Source: Druceiella hillmani (Eukaryota; Arthropoda; Insecta; Lepidoptera; Hepialidae). Taken from it: a stretch of DNA of 64,000 nt. The notes under the pieces are model-generated. The model was not told the DNA's origin and did no database searches. It worked only from the letters and a program-made list of their open reading frames with translations. Positions 1-12,283 of the stretch are shown piece after piece; within the stretch, counting starts at the first letter, position 1, and each line of letters starts with the position of its first letter. The position numbers and the translations under genes are program-made. The stretch is taken from NCBI GenBank assembly GCA_039881145.1, contig JAYKKI010000004.1, positions 46,162,001 through 46,226,000 of the forward strand, in the 5' to 3' direction.

Positions 1-1164
1 GAAAGCAAGACAAAAATTTACAAAATTAATTTTACGTTTATATTAATAGTTAAGACTATGATTTGTAATCGCCTACGTTGGATATGAATAAAGTTAATAA
101 TTTAAATTTCAGTGAAATGAAAAAATATTATATCTATATATAATTATTCAAAACCTTGTTTTACAATATTTAGTATAAAGTTCAGACATTGGAAAAACTG
201 ATAGGAAGATGATTCCGTAGAGCATCGGTTCACAGGAATATGGGATAAAACAGTAATCTTCAGTAATACCCAGATCGAAATGAAAATATATCCAAATTTA
301 TCATTCCTTATCTGGAAAAGAAGTATTGATTTCGATAAATATATAACTAGAAACATTCGAGTAAGTCGAAAATAATCGGTTCATGATCCGAATTTAATTT
401 ACATTTCTGACGTTAACTGACCAATAAATGTAGCCGTATGATTAGCCCGCGACCTCTAGTTTAACAATATAACTAACAGATATTAAAAAAAGAAAACAAT
501 TACACACATCTGACTAATCTTAATTACTTGCCGATATTAGTTACAAAATATTTTAATTTGAAAAAATAATTTAGAATTTTTAATAAGAACATTTTTCTTT
601 ACTATCGGCACAAAACTTAGCTCCAAATTAAAGAACAGGAAACAGGCTTATAATATATTTAGACACAATATGAGCCATTCGTTAAAAATAATTTTCTATT
701 TAAAAAAATATTTGCTTTATGCTTCACGCGGTTAACTGATAAATTGCTGTTGTCGTAGAAATATTATTCTACTTATATAAAATACAATACTAATTACTGC
801 AGTAAACGGGCCGTGAAGAATTTCTGAAATGTATTCATGTTTAATATTTATGCAAATAAACGATTTAAAAATTAATATTCAATCGAATAACTTTTTATCA
901 AGATAGACACATAGGAAACATATTTATTTTCATCATGACACTATAATATAATTTTGCTAGATAATTTTGACTATTGAGGCAGCAGTGTCCTTTTAGCTTA
1001 TTAGAAATATTTTGTAAGTACTTTTAAGTTTTGAGAACGAAAATTCTCTACGCAAAACGGAAAACTAAAATTTTTCAACATATCTACTAACCGTCCTCTA
1101 TCAAATAATAAGGTATTATATTAAAAAAAATACTAATAAATAATAAATAATAAATACTACTATA
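1..1164. other. AT-rich flank, nothing recognised
   Basis: No open frame with protein-like composition, no RNA gene and no transposon motif was recognised here. Similarity to the long repeat of this window becomes clear only from about 1165; a short run of TAA/TAAATAA repeats at about 1120-1165 sits at that edge. Confidence 0.5.
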
Positions 1165-1450
1165 TAAATATTAAGCCATATCCAACGGAGCTTAAAATAA
1201 AGAGTGATCAAAAGACTCACAAAATGTCCAGGTCGATGCCCTCACGATTGAATGCTTATGTTAATCCTTGGTCTAATTAGATATTATAAGTGGTCATTCG
1301 TCTACCGAGTTACGATGCGAAGCAGGGAAAACTCACTTAAAATTCTATCACCTACCAGAGTACCAGCACAGGATAAAAACGAAAGAAGTTGAGTAGAAAA
1401 TTTGGAATGAGATGATTTAATTTTCCCAGCTGTTCTGCATGCCTGGAAGA
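1165..1450 (+). repeat. E sub-repeat, first occurrence in copy A
   Basis: A segment of about 180-290 bp, starting TAATATTAAGCCA, recurs at 7518-7870, 25105-25450 and 33225-33560. All four share 'aaaataaa', 'gaatgcttatg..aatccttcgtctaa' and 'gagtagaaaat' in the same order and orientation. It therefore occurs twice per long block, once at the head and once in the middle. No coding potential is evident. Confidence 0.7.
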
Positions 1451-3186
1451 AGGAAAAACATTTTGATCTTTCCCTGCGGGACTGTTCGATAACCTCAAGT
1501 AAATTCTTACCCTTTCTTGTCTCTTTTTATTTACACTCCCTAATTTGTATTGGAGAATGTGTTTGTTTGTCGGTTCGTTGGTTCCATACTTTAGCTACTA
1601 TTTTATCAATAATTCCTTCAACATGTGCGTGTGGCGATATGTGCTAATATATAGAATATTTTGGGTGAAAATGGAAAAAGATTTATTTCTCGTGGATTGT
1701 ATTATTGCGCACATATTATTTATTTTTCAAATTATTAAATGTATAGTCAATACGCAAAAATTTTAAGTTTCTTTGTAATCTATATTTCTTAAACTTTTTT
1801 TATGAAAAATTTAATGAGTTCCTTGGGTCTCAAATTGTTTTCGCTAGCTACAAAAACCGACCTGTTGTAACATGAATCAAATTATACGGTTCATGAGTAT
1901 ATAGATCTTGCATGAATTTGTTTGAATGGTACAGATTATTGATATTTTTACATATTTATATTTATTTATTTCATTAATCGCGGAAATTATATCTATTTTA
2001 TTTATTTATACTGTGCTAGAAATGGAGTTGGAGTAATTAAGAAAACTGTTTTAATATAAATAATTAAATACCAACTTTAGAATTTTTAACAATGTTAGAA
2101 ACAATTATTGTAGGATGATGGTGTAGCCGTAGGCGATTAGTTCCGTCAATAATTGAAATGTAAACAGTTCTACCCACAAACAAAATTGGTTTGAAAACAA
2201 ACGGCATAATATTGTCCCAATATTTGTAATAGAGAATTATGAAGAATTAATATGTACGAAAGAATTGAGAATATACTCTAATGTCATAGTCAAGAATTAA
2301 TTACGTAATTAAATATTAGGTAATGCGAAAACAAAAGGAAGTATATAATTTTAAAGCACTTGAAATGCCAAATATATACTAAAATATTTATTTAATATAA
2401 GTAAAAATGCACATATTCATAGATAATATTATCTCAAAAATGTGATTTAAAAAATAAAAAATCGACTTAGTGCGAATCGATCTCGCACTCGGAGCATGAA
2501 TAATGTGTGATGGATAATTAAATAAACAAGTGAATTTTTCGACTCACTAAAAATAATTAATCACCAACAAAATATAACAAAATTGATCCATTTTATTACG
2601 GTACCATTCAGGTGATTAAAATTGTTTTTCGCGGAAACCTTGTGCTATATAAATAATTGTTTATACTTTTATGTTTATATTTGGACATAATTTAAAATTT
2701 GTTGTTCGAACTACCAATTTCAAATACATACATACAGACATAATGAGAAATAGTCGTGATGTACATAAAGAGAGACCGACGAATAGACAACGAAGTCTCA
2801 TTATAAAACTGTTCTTTTTTAACAATTTTTACCACAGAATCCTGAAAACGCAATGTGGTTTGGCAAAGAAAAACCTGAACAAAATTGAGAAATGTTTTAT
2901 AAGATCCCAAATGGGACAAAAAATTATAGCAGGCATGTGTGATATTTCATCATCGCTGCCTACTTTTCCTAGTGGGATAAAGCTATATATTTACAAAAAA
3001 AAGTTAATTTTTGAACTTTATTTTGAAGTAACGTGTATTTATCATAAAGTAAAACGTGTGTACGCGCACGTGGATATTAAGAAAAGACTTAAATTACTTT
3101 CCATTTCTTACTTTCAAAGTCCGAATCAAACTTTTGTAATCGTTAATGGCTCAGTTGTGAAAATTTACATTTTTGTTGAAAGTTAA

Positions 3187-5816
3187 TACAAGGGAAGGCG
3201 GAATCGAAGAACGCGTTTTTTTATTTTTCTAAAAAAGCCAGTATTTCGATGACGGTAACAATTTTCCATGCTATTTGCAATTTCCTTTCGCTTTTCTAAA
3301 CGGGTTTTCAAGTTGGAAATTGCTTCTAGAAAATAATAAATGTCATTTTATAATATGATGTCTTATTACATTTTGAAGCATAGATGGTAGATGTGCGTAT
3401 ATTTTTCTAATTTTATGCTTTAAATTCTATTTTGCATTCAGAAGTTAAAATCGATTCTTTTAATTTAATTTAATTTAGGGAATAAATTTCTTCCAACTCA
3501 TTTTCCAGTTACAAAACAGCACAGAGTCAAAAAATTGTTCTTTCCATAATTAATTACACCATTAGCTATTGAACCGATCGAACAAGTATAAAGTACAAGT
3601 CCATAGTTGTCTATATATTTTTATTTGAAGTGTCTACTTGAGGAATTTTATACACATTGGTCAAAAACTGCAGAAATTGTCGGAATTTGACAAAATGGGT
3701 GGATGGATGAATATGACCATATAGAGGTCCCTTGCTTTACTATGGAACCTTAAAACCAGAAACCGTACACATAATGAAAAATGGCCTTTTTCTCCACGGA
3801 GTGGAGTCATTAAAAGAAATAACCAACATTGGCTAAGCCTTAAAACTGAACAGAAGTGTTTGTGTAGTAATGTAAGTTATCACATTTAATACTATGTTTA
3901 TAAATGTACTCTGGTTAAATGTTATTGAAGAACGAAATAACGAAAAGTTTGGAAATAATTGTTTTTCTTACTATTAATTTTAAACTTCGTTTCGGGAAAT
4001 GTTTCGCATTTTTACAAGAAGATAGGTCGTTTCGACGAAATAAAGTTCTTTCTTAGAAGTGATTCCAAAATATTTTTGTAGTAATGTATTTGATGTCATA
4101 TAATGACTTTCTCTGAAAATAATTGTAGAGTAATCACCGAAAAGTTTTTTTTCGTTTTGTATTTCGTTTCCTAGATATATTATATTGATCAATTTAGGTA
4201 ATGTAAATAATTTGAGTAAAATTGTTTACTTCATTTTGTCTTATTTATTTAATTACTCATTCGTATTGAAACGAACATATGTTTAAAATATATCTAAGCT
4301 CCACTGACGCAGTTTTACATAAAAATATATTTAATCAAAATTTATTTGTTTTTATTTTGTTTTTCGTAAAGATTTATTTCTTACAATCAATTTTGTTAAC
4401 ATTTTATTTATTTATTTATTTATTACAAGCTTCAACGTACACATAAAATATATTGCATTTGGTGTACTTATTGCTACGTGAAGAATCTCTTTCTATCAAC
4501 CACATTGGATAAATATAAAGGTTTTGTAACGTAGGAGACTGTAAATATCATAACAAGTAAAAAAGCAAAAACCAAAGTAAATATAGAAAAAACAAAAGAA
4601 ATATTTTTTAATCATAAATTTTCACATGTTTGGGAACAAAAAAATGGTGACAAAGGATTATGGAAGGAATAACTTTTCAAACGGCCTTTGCATACATTTA
4701 TGGAGGACGAATTCTTGGTATTCAACTCTAGTCTGTTTAAAACTTTACACTTTGGAAAGCCATTTTCACTGCATTGTAATTACTTTTAGCACATAAATTT
4801 TTTTTCTAAAGGACAGAAATGAAATTTCCATAAAAATTATTTGTTTAAAAATATTTTCATGCAAAGAAAAATATTTTTTCATTTATTATTTTATTTAATT
4901 TCAGTAAGGGTTATGCAAAATAAAAATTATTATTATTTTTTTCTTTTTTTAATGGAACTAAAAACATGTAATGGTCCAAAAATGTTAATTTTAGTAAAAT
5001 TTACTTACACATAATTGTATCTTAAACTTAAGTGAAAAAAATCGGAATATAGGGATGTCAATATTTTAAACTTGCAAAAAATAATCAAATGATTTTAAAA
5101 TTTAATATTCCTTTAATTTAAGTATCAGTTTATTCATATTAATGAAAAATATTTACATTGCCGTAAAAAACATTTTTTTAATTATTTACGACTGGAAAAA
5201 ATAATTAACTACATATTTTTCATCCACTTATGTGAAATTATGCAACAACTTGTTTTTCTGTTATTACGAATTTACATTCTTGTTGAATTTACTTAAAAAC
5301 CGTGAAAGAGGTTTTTTCATACAAAATTCCCCTCTTCCACAAATTAGAATTTCACTATTTTCTCTACATTAACAACAATATTTAATATAAAAATTAATGG
5401 TTTATGAAAAATGAAGATAAAAGAAAATTACTTTCCAAAATGTTAGCACAAAAATTGTTAAATACAAACCTCACCGAAACACTCCAAACTATGTTATATA
5501 GCTTTACTTAAAAAATAAATGCATTATAGGTATATTATTTTGATTGTTAGATAACAATCTCAACAAAAATTTAACTTCTTTGCCTGTGAAAGTGTTGATT
5601 ACGACATAAATATTCCAAAATGCAAATTGCCGGAACGTTAAAATGAAGGTCTTTAATAAATTGGCTTAAAAATTATCTAAAGTCACTTATTGCTACAGTA
5701 ACAATTAAATTCATTTTGTCTTGAAAAGAAAAAATAGTAATTGTCATATCACCAGTCGACTGTTTTGTTACGATTGTGAATTAATTTTGTAGTTCTATGT
5801 TTCAAAAAATATGCTG
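3187..5816. other. Non-coding part of copy A
   Basis: Over 2.6 kb no protein-like frame, RNA gene or transposon motif was recognised. The DNA is matched colinearly by about 27780-29250 in copy B and 46860-49670 in copy C, so it is simply part of the long repeat. Confidence 0.55.
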
Positions 5817-6016
5817 TCACTCAGCACTGGATTAATCGAAAGCATGGCACTTGTTAATTGAACAAGCAATCTGTACTTAATCGAATCATCATTCACCATC
5901 GAGATCAATCACATGTTCGTTAATAGTAGGTCACTATAAACCTGTTTTCCCCTTATAGCTCATAACCTGTTTACGTCTCCTAATTAATCAGCCTTTCGCT
6001 TTTCGATGAAGAAAGT
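5817..6016 (+). repeat. Best-conserved part of the block (A versus C)
   Basis: About 200 bp match copy C at 49670-49890 noticeably better than the flanks. Over the about 95 bp around 5900-5995 I count roughly nine mismatches. Copy B lacks this segment. It contains no long open frame on either strand, so if the conservation is functional it would be regulatory or RNA-level; it could also reflect later gene conversion. Confidence 0.55.
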
Positions 6017-6649
6017 TTTTTTATACATACATACCTTCCCTTCATTTCGACGTAACTTCAGTTTGAACATTTATATGAGTTTCTACGAATTACTGAAAAC
6101 TTGATATGGCTTTCTACTTCCGGCTAATGAAAATAATTTAAAAATTAAATTTTCTTTTTCTTCTAACGTGTAGGTATTTAAGATTAATTTTTATCTTAAA
6201 GTACATAATTTGATGAGCGCAATCGTTATCTCCATCACATGACTTCATTATTGAATATTATGATATAATTTGCCCCTTCAATCATTTCCAATTTATTATG
6301 ATATATTATCACACCGTCTTTTTGCCGTAGGGAAGAATCGTAAAGACTAAACCAATTGCTGTTAATTCTGTATAATTGCAAAAAGCTTTCGACAATTTTT
6401 TGATTTGACCATTCTTCTTTTTACATAAAACAAAATATTGTCCCTTTTAGTATCTTATCAGTCGATTATTTTCATTTATACTGATTATTCGTAATAATTA
6501 TTGTAGTTCAATATGTTTAGATTACAATATTTATTATCTGACTTATAAATCTGCCATATTAAGCTAATTTCGAATATAAATTCGTTGAAGGTCAAAACCG
6601 TATAAAAGAATAAAAAAGGAAATGAATATAAAAACAATACACAGACGAA

Positions 6650-6830
6650 TATGTTTCATAAGATCTGGAAAAACTATTAGATTTACACTTAAATCATACC
6701 ACACTTACCGAATATGGTAGGTAAATGCGAAGTAATACTACCAACAATAGAACCAATAACTTTAATAGATATTCCCCAAAAGTCTTCAGTTTCTTTAGAT
6801 CAAATAGTTTTTAAAATCTTTTTATTTTTT
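6650..6830 (-). pseudogene. LINE reverse-transcriptase fragment in copy A
   Basis: The minus strand encodes a short degenerate stretch that matches the beginning of the RT relic at 32510 in copy B (shared GISIKV..GSIVGSI and ..TIF.KC). It breaks off just after the SPDLRK-equivalent position, and the remaining RT (the counterpart of about 30955-32347) is deleted in copy A. Because flanking sequence is shared with copy B, both fragments descend from one insertion before the copies separated. The homology continues to about 7085, where I could not decide whether it is still LINE. Confidence 0.6.
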
Positions 6831-7179
6831 TTGCATAAGTAAATTTAAAATCAGATCGTGGTTATTGAGCTGGACATTATTTCTCAGTAATTTTGCAGAT
6901 TCATCTCACGCTGTGTTTAAAGCATTCGTAATCAATATTAATAAAAAAATTCTCAAAGGCCTAAGCAACTTCCGATTGTGAAATGATAAATTATTTATTG
7001 ACTTCCATTGTTAGATTATTATCGTGTGATTTACTTTTTTCCGTGATAGTACCCCGGACATATTTTATTTCATTGTCTAAATACTAAATATTTGATGAAA
7101 TATGGTTAGATTTGGCCACTTGGGCTTTAGTATTACTTTTATCGAAACTATTTATATTACTATCTCGGAAAAAATAACA

Positions 7180-7870
7180 TCAATTCTCATAAATAATAAA
7201 CATGTCAGCAGAACTTCCCAAGTAAACGTGAACCCATGTCAATGCATCTAAAATAAACAGAGACGCAGGGAAATGTTTATTTCATGGATTTTACTAATTG
7301 TATTTTAATATGAGACTCGCGAGATATAAACCAAGCACAGTAATAAACACTGAAAAAACACCTCTCGGTCCTTTGAAACTAAATGAGTTTTATGAACAAT
7401 AATAAATATTCAAACGACTTTAAATTGTGATTTATCTTCACAAAATATCATTTTTGGGCGGTACTCTTGTTACATGATCCTTCTTCGAAATTTGGATATT
7501 ATGTTAATGCAATATAATATTAAGCCACATCCGACGGGACTAAAAATAAACAGCGGCCAAGGACACATAAATTTCTAGATTGAGGCCCTTTTGGCTGAAT
7601 GCTTATGCTAATCCTTCGTCTAAACGAATATTATAACTGATCGTCCACATACCGTGCAGCAATTTGAAGTAGGGCTCACTCACTCGTAACTCCATTACTT
7701 TATAAAATATCAGTTCAAGTCCGTCCGTCATAAAAGTGATTTACATCAGAGAGGGTAAACATGTAATAACTCTTTCATTACCATAACAATGAGTTGTAGT
7801 TTGGAAGCATAGTGATGCCAGAGATTGAATAGAAAATGTATAAGCCACATTTTAATTATTTAAAGGAAAA
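7180..7870 (+). repeat. E sub-repeat with upstream flank, second occurrence in copy A
   Basis: Matches 32855-33560 in copy B in the same internal place, and 24725-25450 at the head of copy B. The shared part starts with 'ttctcataaataa', runs through the E core at about 7518-7690, and ends near 'ttgaatagaaaat'. No coding content was seen. Confidence 0.6.
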
Positions 7871-8549
7871 ATTATGTTTAATTCATCCATGAACCGTTTG
7901 ATTTTCCAAAACAAGGTCGTTTTATCATGCTACCTTCTACATGAATTAAATTTTTAACCCGTTCCTATTTTCTATGATTTATACACATTAACTTATATTA
8001 AATATGTAAAAGTTATTTTATTGGTCGATTTATTGGTCGCCTAGCTTAGGATTTGTTTAAGTAGTATATGGAATTATACATAGGTTTACTGACAAGAAAT
8101 TTAACAGTTTCCTGGAGGATAATAAAAAATTATTTTCTAATCCCCATGGATTATGTCGCTCTGCGCCTAATATTTACTTCTTCCATTATTCGCTTTATAA
8201 TTAATATACAGGAGTGAAACAGTAATAATTAATTATGATTGTTATGGGTTGTTCACATATATTTTATGAAAAATTACACTTCATTCCTGAATTCAGTTAC
8301 CAGTATTAATGTTAAATAAATGGAAAGTGTTGCCGCTGACTTTTACTTTGGTAAACGATATGGCGTGTTGGAATGATCATTACTAGAAGAATATGTATTA
8401 AAGCATTTATACTTTTTCAACAAATTTATTTAGTTAATCAAATTTAAGTGTTTCATCACCCCAATATTGCCTACAAAATATGGCACGTTATTAAGTTTTT
8501 ATGACGTACCTCACCTAACCTATTAAACAAATTTAAGACACATCATACA

Positions 8550-8582
8550 AATATATATACATACATACACACACACATATAA

Positions 8583-8633
<51 letters not shown>
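8550..8633. repeat. Microsatellite (AT)n with a short CATA/CA lead
   Basis: Mixed ATAC/CA followed by a run of AT dinucleotides. A (TA)n tract sits at the equivalent place in copy B (34391-34469), so a tract was probably present before the copies separated, although lengths differ. Confidence 0.95.
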
Positions 8634-8636
<3 letters not shown>

Positions 8637-9345
8637 CTCTTTTTATGTTATATAATTCATTTCTGAAGGGTAAGTAATCGTCACAGCGTTATGCTGTAAA
8701 CGAAGGATTTATTCCAATAAAAGTAACAACACTATTTGTTGGCTATAAGGAATATTCATATTAAGAGACTTCTCCTATTAAGGGACGTCATCCTGAAATA
8801 CAGATTGTACTCTGTTGCTGAAGTAAAAATCCGCAACAAAAATTTAACAATTATAAAGCTTCCGAACCAAATCAGTAAATAGTTTGAGCAAAAATCCACT
8901 CCGCTTCATTAATTCTGAATCGATAAACAAAAAAAATTAATTTAAACATGTATTATTTATTACATGTTATTCAATAAATAATTAAGCAATGCTAGTTATT
9001 TGACCATAAACTATCATAGACATTAGGAGAATCACGGCAACACTTAATGAACCTTTCTACTGTAGTTCTGGTTTACGCAAGACTTGATCAAATATGTTAA
9101 ACACAAGTAAAAATCTCACTATAAGGATTTTTTACTTACTCAAGTATATTCAAACGTTGTACAGTATTTCTATTAAATTGTAATTCATCTCTGTTGTTTA
9201 ATAATTTGCAAATTTTAATGTTAATCTTCAACACGTAAATATATCGACGAGTGTTTCGTTCAGAAGCAAAAAAATATCACGAATTCCTAATAATAAATTT
9301 TAAATTTAGAATCATCGATGTACTTTCCCGATAAACTTTCCGTAA

Positions 9346-9374
9346 GGCCGGAATATACATGACTGTAGCTGGCA
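9346..9374 (+). repeat. Left terminal inverted repeat of the Harbinger element
   Basis: Begins GGCCGGAATATACATG directly after the TAA target copy at 9343-9345. Reads as the imperfect inverse of the right end, ending in a shared GGCAT. Confidence 0.75.
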
Positions 9375-10174
9375 TACTTGCATAACACCTCCTTGCACGT
9401 GCCAGCTACTATCATATGTATACGCTAACTGGTATGCTTGTATCTGGCAATCAAGTAAATAGCACAACATTTGATTTACTGATATGCGATATAAGGAAGT
9501 GGTGGCGGGGAGCTGTAAAACCGGCACGTGTGAACGTACACGACAGCTACAGGGATGCCAGCGAGTTGTGTCCGTAGGTGCACGTTTTTTGTTTGATTGC
9601 TTTTTTGTGTTCGTATCAAGTTTTTGTTTTGGTTGCTTTTGTATTCATCGTGTCACGATGGCGAGATAAATTTATTATTTATTCATCTGTACAGAAAATA
9701 CGAATGTCTTTGAAGCCGAGTAGCTTTCTTTATAAAAATAAAATAGCCCGTGACAATTCCTACACCAAAGAAAAGGGAAATTTAATGTGACTGTTAAAAA
9801 GGTGTGAGGTGAGGTGTGAGGTTAAAAATAAAATAAAAAATATGAGAAGTACTTACCATCAAGAATTGAATAAAGTAAAAAAATCAAAACGATCCGGAGC
9901 AGGATCAAGTGATGTTTTTATAAACCCACTTTGACTTGGTTTAAAGAAATGGATTTTCTAAATGATACATGTGAGTACGGAAAGTCAATCCATACAGAAG
10001 TAAGTACCTATATCTACCTACCCTGTCTTTAGTTTCGCATTTGTTGTTATTTAACAGTTCGTTTTTGTTGTTTTTAACAGTTTCGCATTTGATTTTATTT
10101 AGAAAAAAAGGACAAAAGAGAAGTTATACATAAAAGTTTTATTAAAAATTAAATAAAGTAGGCAATTACATTCA

Positions 10175-10971
10175 TTAACCTAAAATATTGACCATACAAT
10201 CTTGCCAAGGCAGCGCTTCTATTGTAATGAAAATACCAGCATAATCATTTCGAAAAAATATTGCTTCTTTAGTGAATGACCACTACGCGTTGCTAATAAA
10301 GCCTGAAATGTACTTTGAAATTAATGACACCAGGAGCCGTAAAAGGTATTTCCGACTGTAATTTCTTCATAATGTACACATCTTTGAGTGATATAAGTAT
10401 GAGTAATTTTTCGCAACCAATTGTATAGAGAACATGTCGCTAATACTATGTCACCAACTTTTTCCAGTTTTAGGGCTATATTTCATCGAAAAACTCTAAA
10501 TCTTTATATATGAATACAGAACGCATTTTTAATGATTCGCCTAGCCCTTCATAATAGATAGTTAAAAACTTTTTCTCGTTAAGTTGTCATGGTACGAAAC
10601 GGTTTCATGAGATATTTTTTAATGGAAAAGCTGCATCTCCAAATATAACAGAATATTCAGGAATATACAAAGAATTATTCGCTAGTGCTTATAGCAAACT
10701 TGATCTTTCAAATACTCCTCCATCTGAAGCTCTACCGTTTCATCCTATATCAATATAAAAAAACAGTCATCATCCACCAATTCATCATTCAAGTCATCAT
10801 CCACCAATGCTGGTAGTACTATGTTGTTGCTTCCTTTATAATTGACTTGAAGTCTCATCAGGAGCAATTATATTTATGCGTTTACCATCGATAACTTTAA
10901 TACAACCTGGAAAGTTCCATATAGTTTGAAAGCCATATCCTATCTCCTTCCATTTCTGTCTCGTAAGAAAC
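10175..10971 (-). pseudogene. Harbinger transposase (HARBI1/DDE_4-like), C-terminal two thirds, broken
   Basis: Read on the minus strand from 10971, the frames give WKEIGYGFQTIWNFPGCIKV followed by IDGK (first catalytic D), then YKGSNNIV, NGRASDGGVF (second D), VIFGDAAFPLKN, ARRIIKNAFCIHI, ALKLEKVGDIVLATCSLYNW, and a C-terminal ALPWQD before a stop at 10175-10177. These are in the order expected of the HARBI1/PIF family. The family usually has RRxxENAFG, so the catalytic E reads as K here, in addition to several stops and frameshifts. A TTTTTCAG acceptor precedes 10971, so an upstream exon probably encoded the missing N-terminal third; I did not find it. The gene lies antisense inside the intron inferred for the MADF partner. 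Confidence 0.8.
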
Positions 10972-11066
10972 TGAAAAACAACATGTTTGTTATGTAGCTA
11001 TAGACATGCACTTGTCACACTCGATAATAACTACGTATAGGTTTTTTATAGGTACAACCGTCCTCG

Positions 11067-11403
11067 CAAACAAGCACTGCAATAGTCGAGCAACCACAGT
11101 CGTTCTTTCAAACAAACACTGCCACAGTCGAGCAACCACAGTCCTCCTATCAAACAAGCACTGCAACAATTAAGCAACCACATTCAGCGACAACCACAGT
11201 CAACAACCACAGTCGAGCAACTAAGGTCCTCATCTCAAACAAGCACTGCAGGAATCGAGTAACCACAGTGCTTCTCTCAAACAAGAACTGCAATAGTTGA
11301 GTAACCACAGTCATCCTGTCACACAGGCACTGCAACAATCGAACAACCACAGTCATCTCCTCAATCAAGCCCTACAACAGTCCGGCAACCTTCTCAAACA
11401 GCT
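11067..11403 (+). repeat. Coding minisatellite, eight units of 42 bp
   Basis: Unit starts at about 11067, 11109, 11151, (11193), 11236, 11278, 11320 and 11362 show an exact 42-bp period, with a single +1 slip between the third and fifth units. Each unit encodes 14 residues of the type QTSTAxVEQPQSSS on the plus strand. Length in multiples of three suggests it expanded while still translated, as a linker between MADF and BESS regions of the Harbinger second ORF. Confidence 0.85.
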
Positions 11404-12253
11404 TAAATAACTGTTCAGAATAAGAGAAAACGTATAGAAGAAAATGAAACTTTAACTGCACTTCAACGCCTGGAAAATATTTCTTCTGCAATTAATATTT
11501 CATGATCCAACGAAGATGAGTTTTATTATTTCGGTCCAAGTTTTGCTGCCCAGTTAAGATCATTACCATTAAACAATGCACTGGATATGCAACCCAAAAT
11601 TCTAAATTTTATTATCCACATTCATATTCTCAGCCATTTACTCCATATTCTAATATATGTATACTTTCTGAAGATACAACAGCATCTTCTGCCAGTTATC
11701 AATTGATAAACGGAATATCGTACAAAAAAATAAAATAGTCGATTTCCTTACTCTGTACAATGCTTCTAGATATGCAATTGAATCACTAGTAGCTAAAAAT
11801 CTTAAAACTATTTACAATCTAGTTCTGGCTGGGATTGTATTTCGCATATGACTATCATTTTTTTTTATTTTCTCCAAATTTGTTTATAACAATTCATCAA
11901 ATTTTGCTATAAGCATTCTTAAATTATTTATATAAACACCTACATCTTCTTGTCGCATCTCTGTAAGCAGACACTACTTGCTCCAAAATTTTCCCTTCTG
12001 CCTTCACTCAAATCCGTGATCCCCTTTTTTTCTTTTCTTCTTTCATTAATTTACACATTGAACACATACTACTACTAGTAGCAACACGATATTAGTTAAT
12101 TCACTTCAAATGTTTGCTGTGATGCAAAAATAAATTGCAAAAAACCGTGGAACTGAAATGTACTGTCTCGTGACCTGGCTTGTGTTTACACAGACAAATT
12201 GCATGCAAGTTTAACTTCCAAATGTATCCACGGTATGGCAGTTACTTCCACAT

Positions 12254-12283
12254 GCCGATTTACAGGCATGTTTATTCCCGCTT
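12254..12283 (-). repeat. Right terminal inverted repeat of the Harbinger element
   Basis: Its reverse complement reads AAGCGGGAATAAACATG and then CTGTAAATCGGCAT, matching the left end with few changes. The TAA target copy follows at 12284-12286. Confidence 0.75.

Larger units (their letters stand above)
9842..11738 (+). pseudogene. Harbinger second ORF, MADF-BESS-like DNA-binding protein, broken
   Basis: In PIF/Harbinger elements a second, MADF- or Myb-like protein is thought to help the transposase bind DNA and enter the nucleus. Exon 1 (9842-9999) encodes the C-terminal half of a MADF domain (YHQELNKVKKSKRSGAG, then after a frameshift PTLTWFKEMDFLND), followed by a good donor GTAAGT at 10000. 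A plausible acceptor (TTTTTTATAG) precedes exon 2 at 11052. Exon 2 begins with a 14-residue repeat rich in S, T and Q (11067-11403), then a coil-like stretch, then a BESS-like motif (NEDEFYYFGPSFAAQLRSLP, about 11505-11565), and ends at TAG 11736-11738. The N-terminal half of MADF is missing, and there are in-frame stops within the repeat and before the BESS motif. The call is firm at family level; the splice sites are inference. Confidence 0.7.
9346..12283. mobile_element. PIF/Harbinger DNA transposon, 2.9 kb, decayed
   Basis: The element has imperfect terminal inverted repeats of about 28 bp (9346-9374, and the reverse complement of 12254-12283; shared core GGAATA.ACATG.CTGTA). It is flanked by a TAA on each side (9343-9345 and 12284-12286), the 3-bp target duplication typical of this superfamily. 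Inside lie two genes: a MADF/BESS-type second ORF on the plus strand and a DDE_4/HARBI1-like transposase on the minus strand, the latter within the intron predicted for the former. Both carry stops and frameshifts, so it is non-autonomous now. The paralogous place in copy B (around 36735) has the uninterrupted site with one TAA, so the insertion postdates the separation of A and B. Confidence 0.85.

Noticed and set aside
2671..3186. 171-codon open frame, the longest non-repetitive one on the plus strand
   Set aside because: Composition is that of AT-rich DNA, no domain is visible, and the homologous stretches in copy B (27640-27780) and copy C (46440-46870) are full of stops and indels in this frame.
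9312..9527. Minus-strand frame across the left end of the Harbinger element
   Set aside because: It spans the transposon boundary and a terminal inverted repeat, so it cannot be an old gene, and no domain is visible.
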